Part shown: positions 63,301 through 64,000 of the stretch, piece by piece
Layout of the letters: every line of letters starts with the position of its first letter
How positions within the stretch are numbered: position 1 is the stretch's first letter
From: Astur gentilis
Taxonomy: Eukaryota > Chordata > Aves > Accipitriformes > Accipitridae
Assembly (NCBI RefSeq): GCF_929443795.1
Contig: NC_064880.1
Coordinates: forward strand, 47,446,105 to 47,510,104
Length of the DNA: 64,000 nucleotides
Direction of reading: 5' to 3'
Made by a program: the position numbers and the translations under genes
Notes under the pieces: generated by a model
What the model was told of the DNA's origin: nothing
The model's input: the letters and a program-made list of their open reading frames with translations, nothing else
Databases searched by the model: none

Positions 63301-64000
63301 ATATGCATTTGCTCCCCTTATCCTTGTTCACTGAGAGTGCAAATGCAGTGATGCTTCAGACTCACTTCTGGACAGTGTAAAGAACTGCATCTAGTGTGTA
63401 CATATACATAATTATTACATTCTACTGGCATCAAACTGCAACAAAAACTTAAGTTCTTTAGTTGTGCCACATAAAAACTGCTGGCATTAAAACTTAAAGA
63501 GCAGAAACAGTTGTATTTTTATTTTCTCTTTTCAGTTGTCTGCAATGCAATCTAAAAGGCCTTGCATCAGATCCAATATGCATATTAAAAAAAAAAAGTA
63601 TATGTTTGATTTCTATTTTTAAAATAACTAGAATAAAACAACAGGTACAAAGTTTCATATGAATAAGAACCAGCCCTGGAACAGACTACTTCATTTTCCT
63701 CAGCAAACTTCCTATTACAAATGCAGACCTCGAAACACAAATATTTATGTCAACAACAAAAATAATTAGTATTTATATCTATTTGTGGGCAAATAGATGC
63801 ACTTAATGACATGAATCGTGCCACCATAGTCTACCGTAACAATATATTTTAGAAAATTATATAAATGCTCACCCTTATAAGTAGGGTTTTTTTGAAAGAC
63901 TCCTTACAATCTCCCCAACAAATACTGGATGTTCTAGTGTTTTCAGAACCACTGTATTATTGTAGTCAGTCCTTTCCCAAAAACAAGACTTAAAACTGCA

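Larger units (their letters stand above)
36642..64000 (-). other. Presumed 5' intron of TMEM163 (at least 27.4 kb in window)
   Basis: I searched the minus strand for the exon coding the N-terminal region and first helix (the WVSWFS region) and did not find it. The stretch is therefore taken as one long intron, an inference. Contents are listed separately: homopolymers, a perfect hairpin at 44.4 kb, a GC-rich island at 47 kb, an old repeat pair at 48.6 and 50.2 kb, complementary A/C- and G/T-rich tracts at 54.8-55.0 kb, a GATA microsatellite, enhancer-like sequence at 58.9-59.5 kb and an LTR at 59.8 kb. Open frames here are short and match nothing I know. Confidence 0.65.

Noticed and set aside
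1..64000. CRISPR arrays, tRNA or rRNA genes, bacterial-type operons
   Set aside because: No regularly spaced repeats, cloverleaf with A/B boxes, or clustered long frames; the sequence is vertebrate intronic DNA.

Overview
The window is a stretch of vertebrate, almost certainly avian, nuclear DNA. The support is AT-rich non-coding sequence with many stops, several CR1 LINE copies of the bird type (one with a 397-codon reverse-transcriptase frame), a probable solo LTR of an endogenous retrovirus-like element, and four short exons that translate to TMEM163, a vertebrate vesicular zinc-transport protein. The species cannot be read from the sequence.

The only host gene I can support is TMEM163, on the minus strand, so it runs from high to low coordinates. 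Four consecutive internal exons are visible: 36598-36641 (44 nt), 35371-35462 (92 nt), 16699-16795 (97 nt) and 1918-2029 (112 nt). They join in one frame with intron phases 1-0-2-0-1 and have canonical AG and GT borders. Together they encode about 115 residues from the end of the first membrane segment to the start of the C-terminal membrane half. The N-terminal exon or exons were not found in the 27 kb above 36641, and the C-terminal exons were not found below 1918. Both ends of the gene therefore lie outside the window.

The rest is intronic or, above 36641, presumed intronic. Layout: 1-1917 partial intron with a short LINE-like RT remnant; 2030-16698 a 14.7 kb intron with a CpG-rich patch and enhancer-like sequence at 5.2-6.4 kb and a near-perfect 143-bp direct duplication at 14-15 kb; 16796-35370 an 18.6 kb intron with a cluster of three CR1 copies at 23.0-25.6 kb and a fourth at 31.4 kb; 35463-36597 a 1.1 kb intron; 36642-64000 presumed 5' intron with a perfect 15-bp hairpin, an old repeat pair, a GC-rich island at 47 kb, enhancer-like sequence at 58.9-59.5 kb and the solo LTR at 59.8-60.4 kb.

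No tRNA, rRNA, CRISPR array or prokaryote-type operon was seen, and I found no evidence of a novel multi-gene system. The points most worth a second look are the exact gene model, the close 143-bp duplication, the perfect hairpin, the uninterrupted CR1 frame and the candidate conserved elements.
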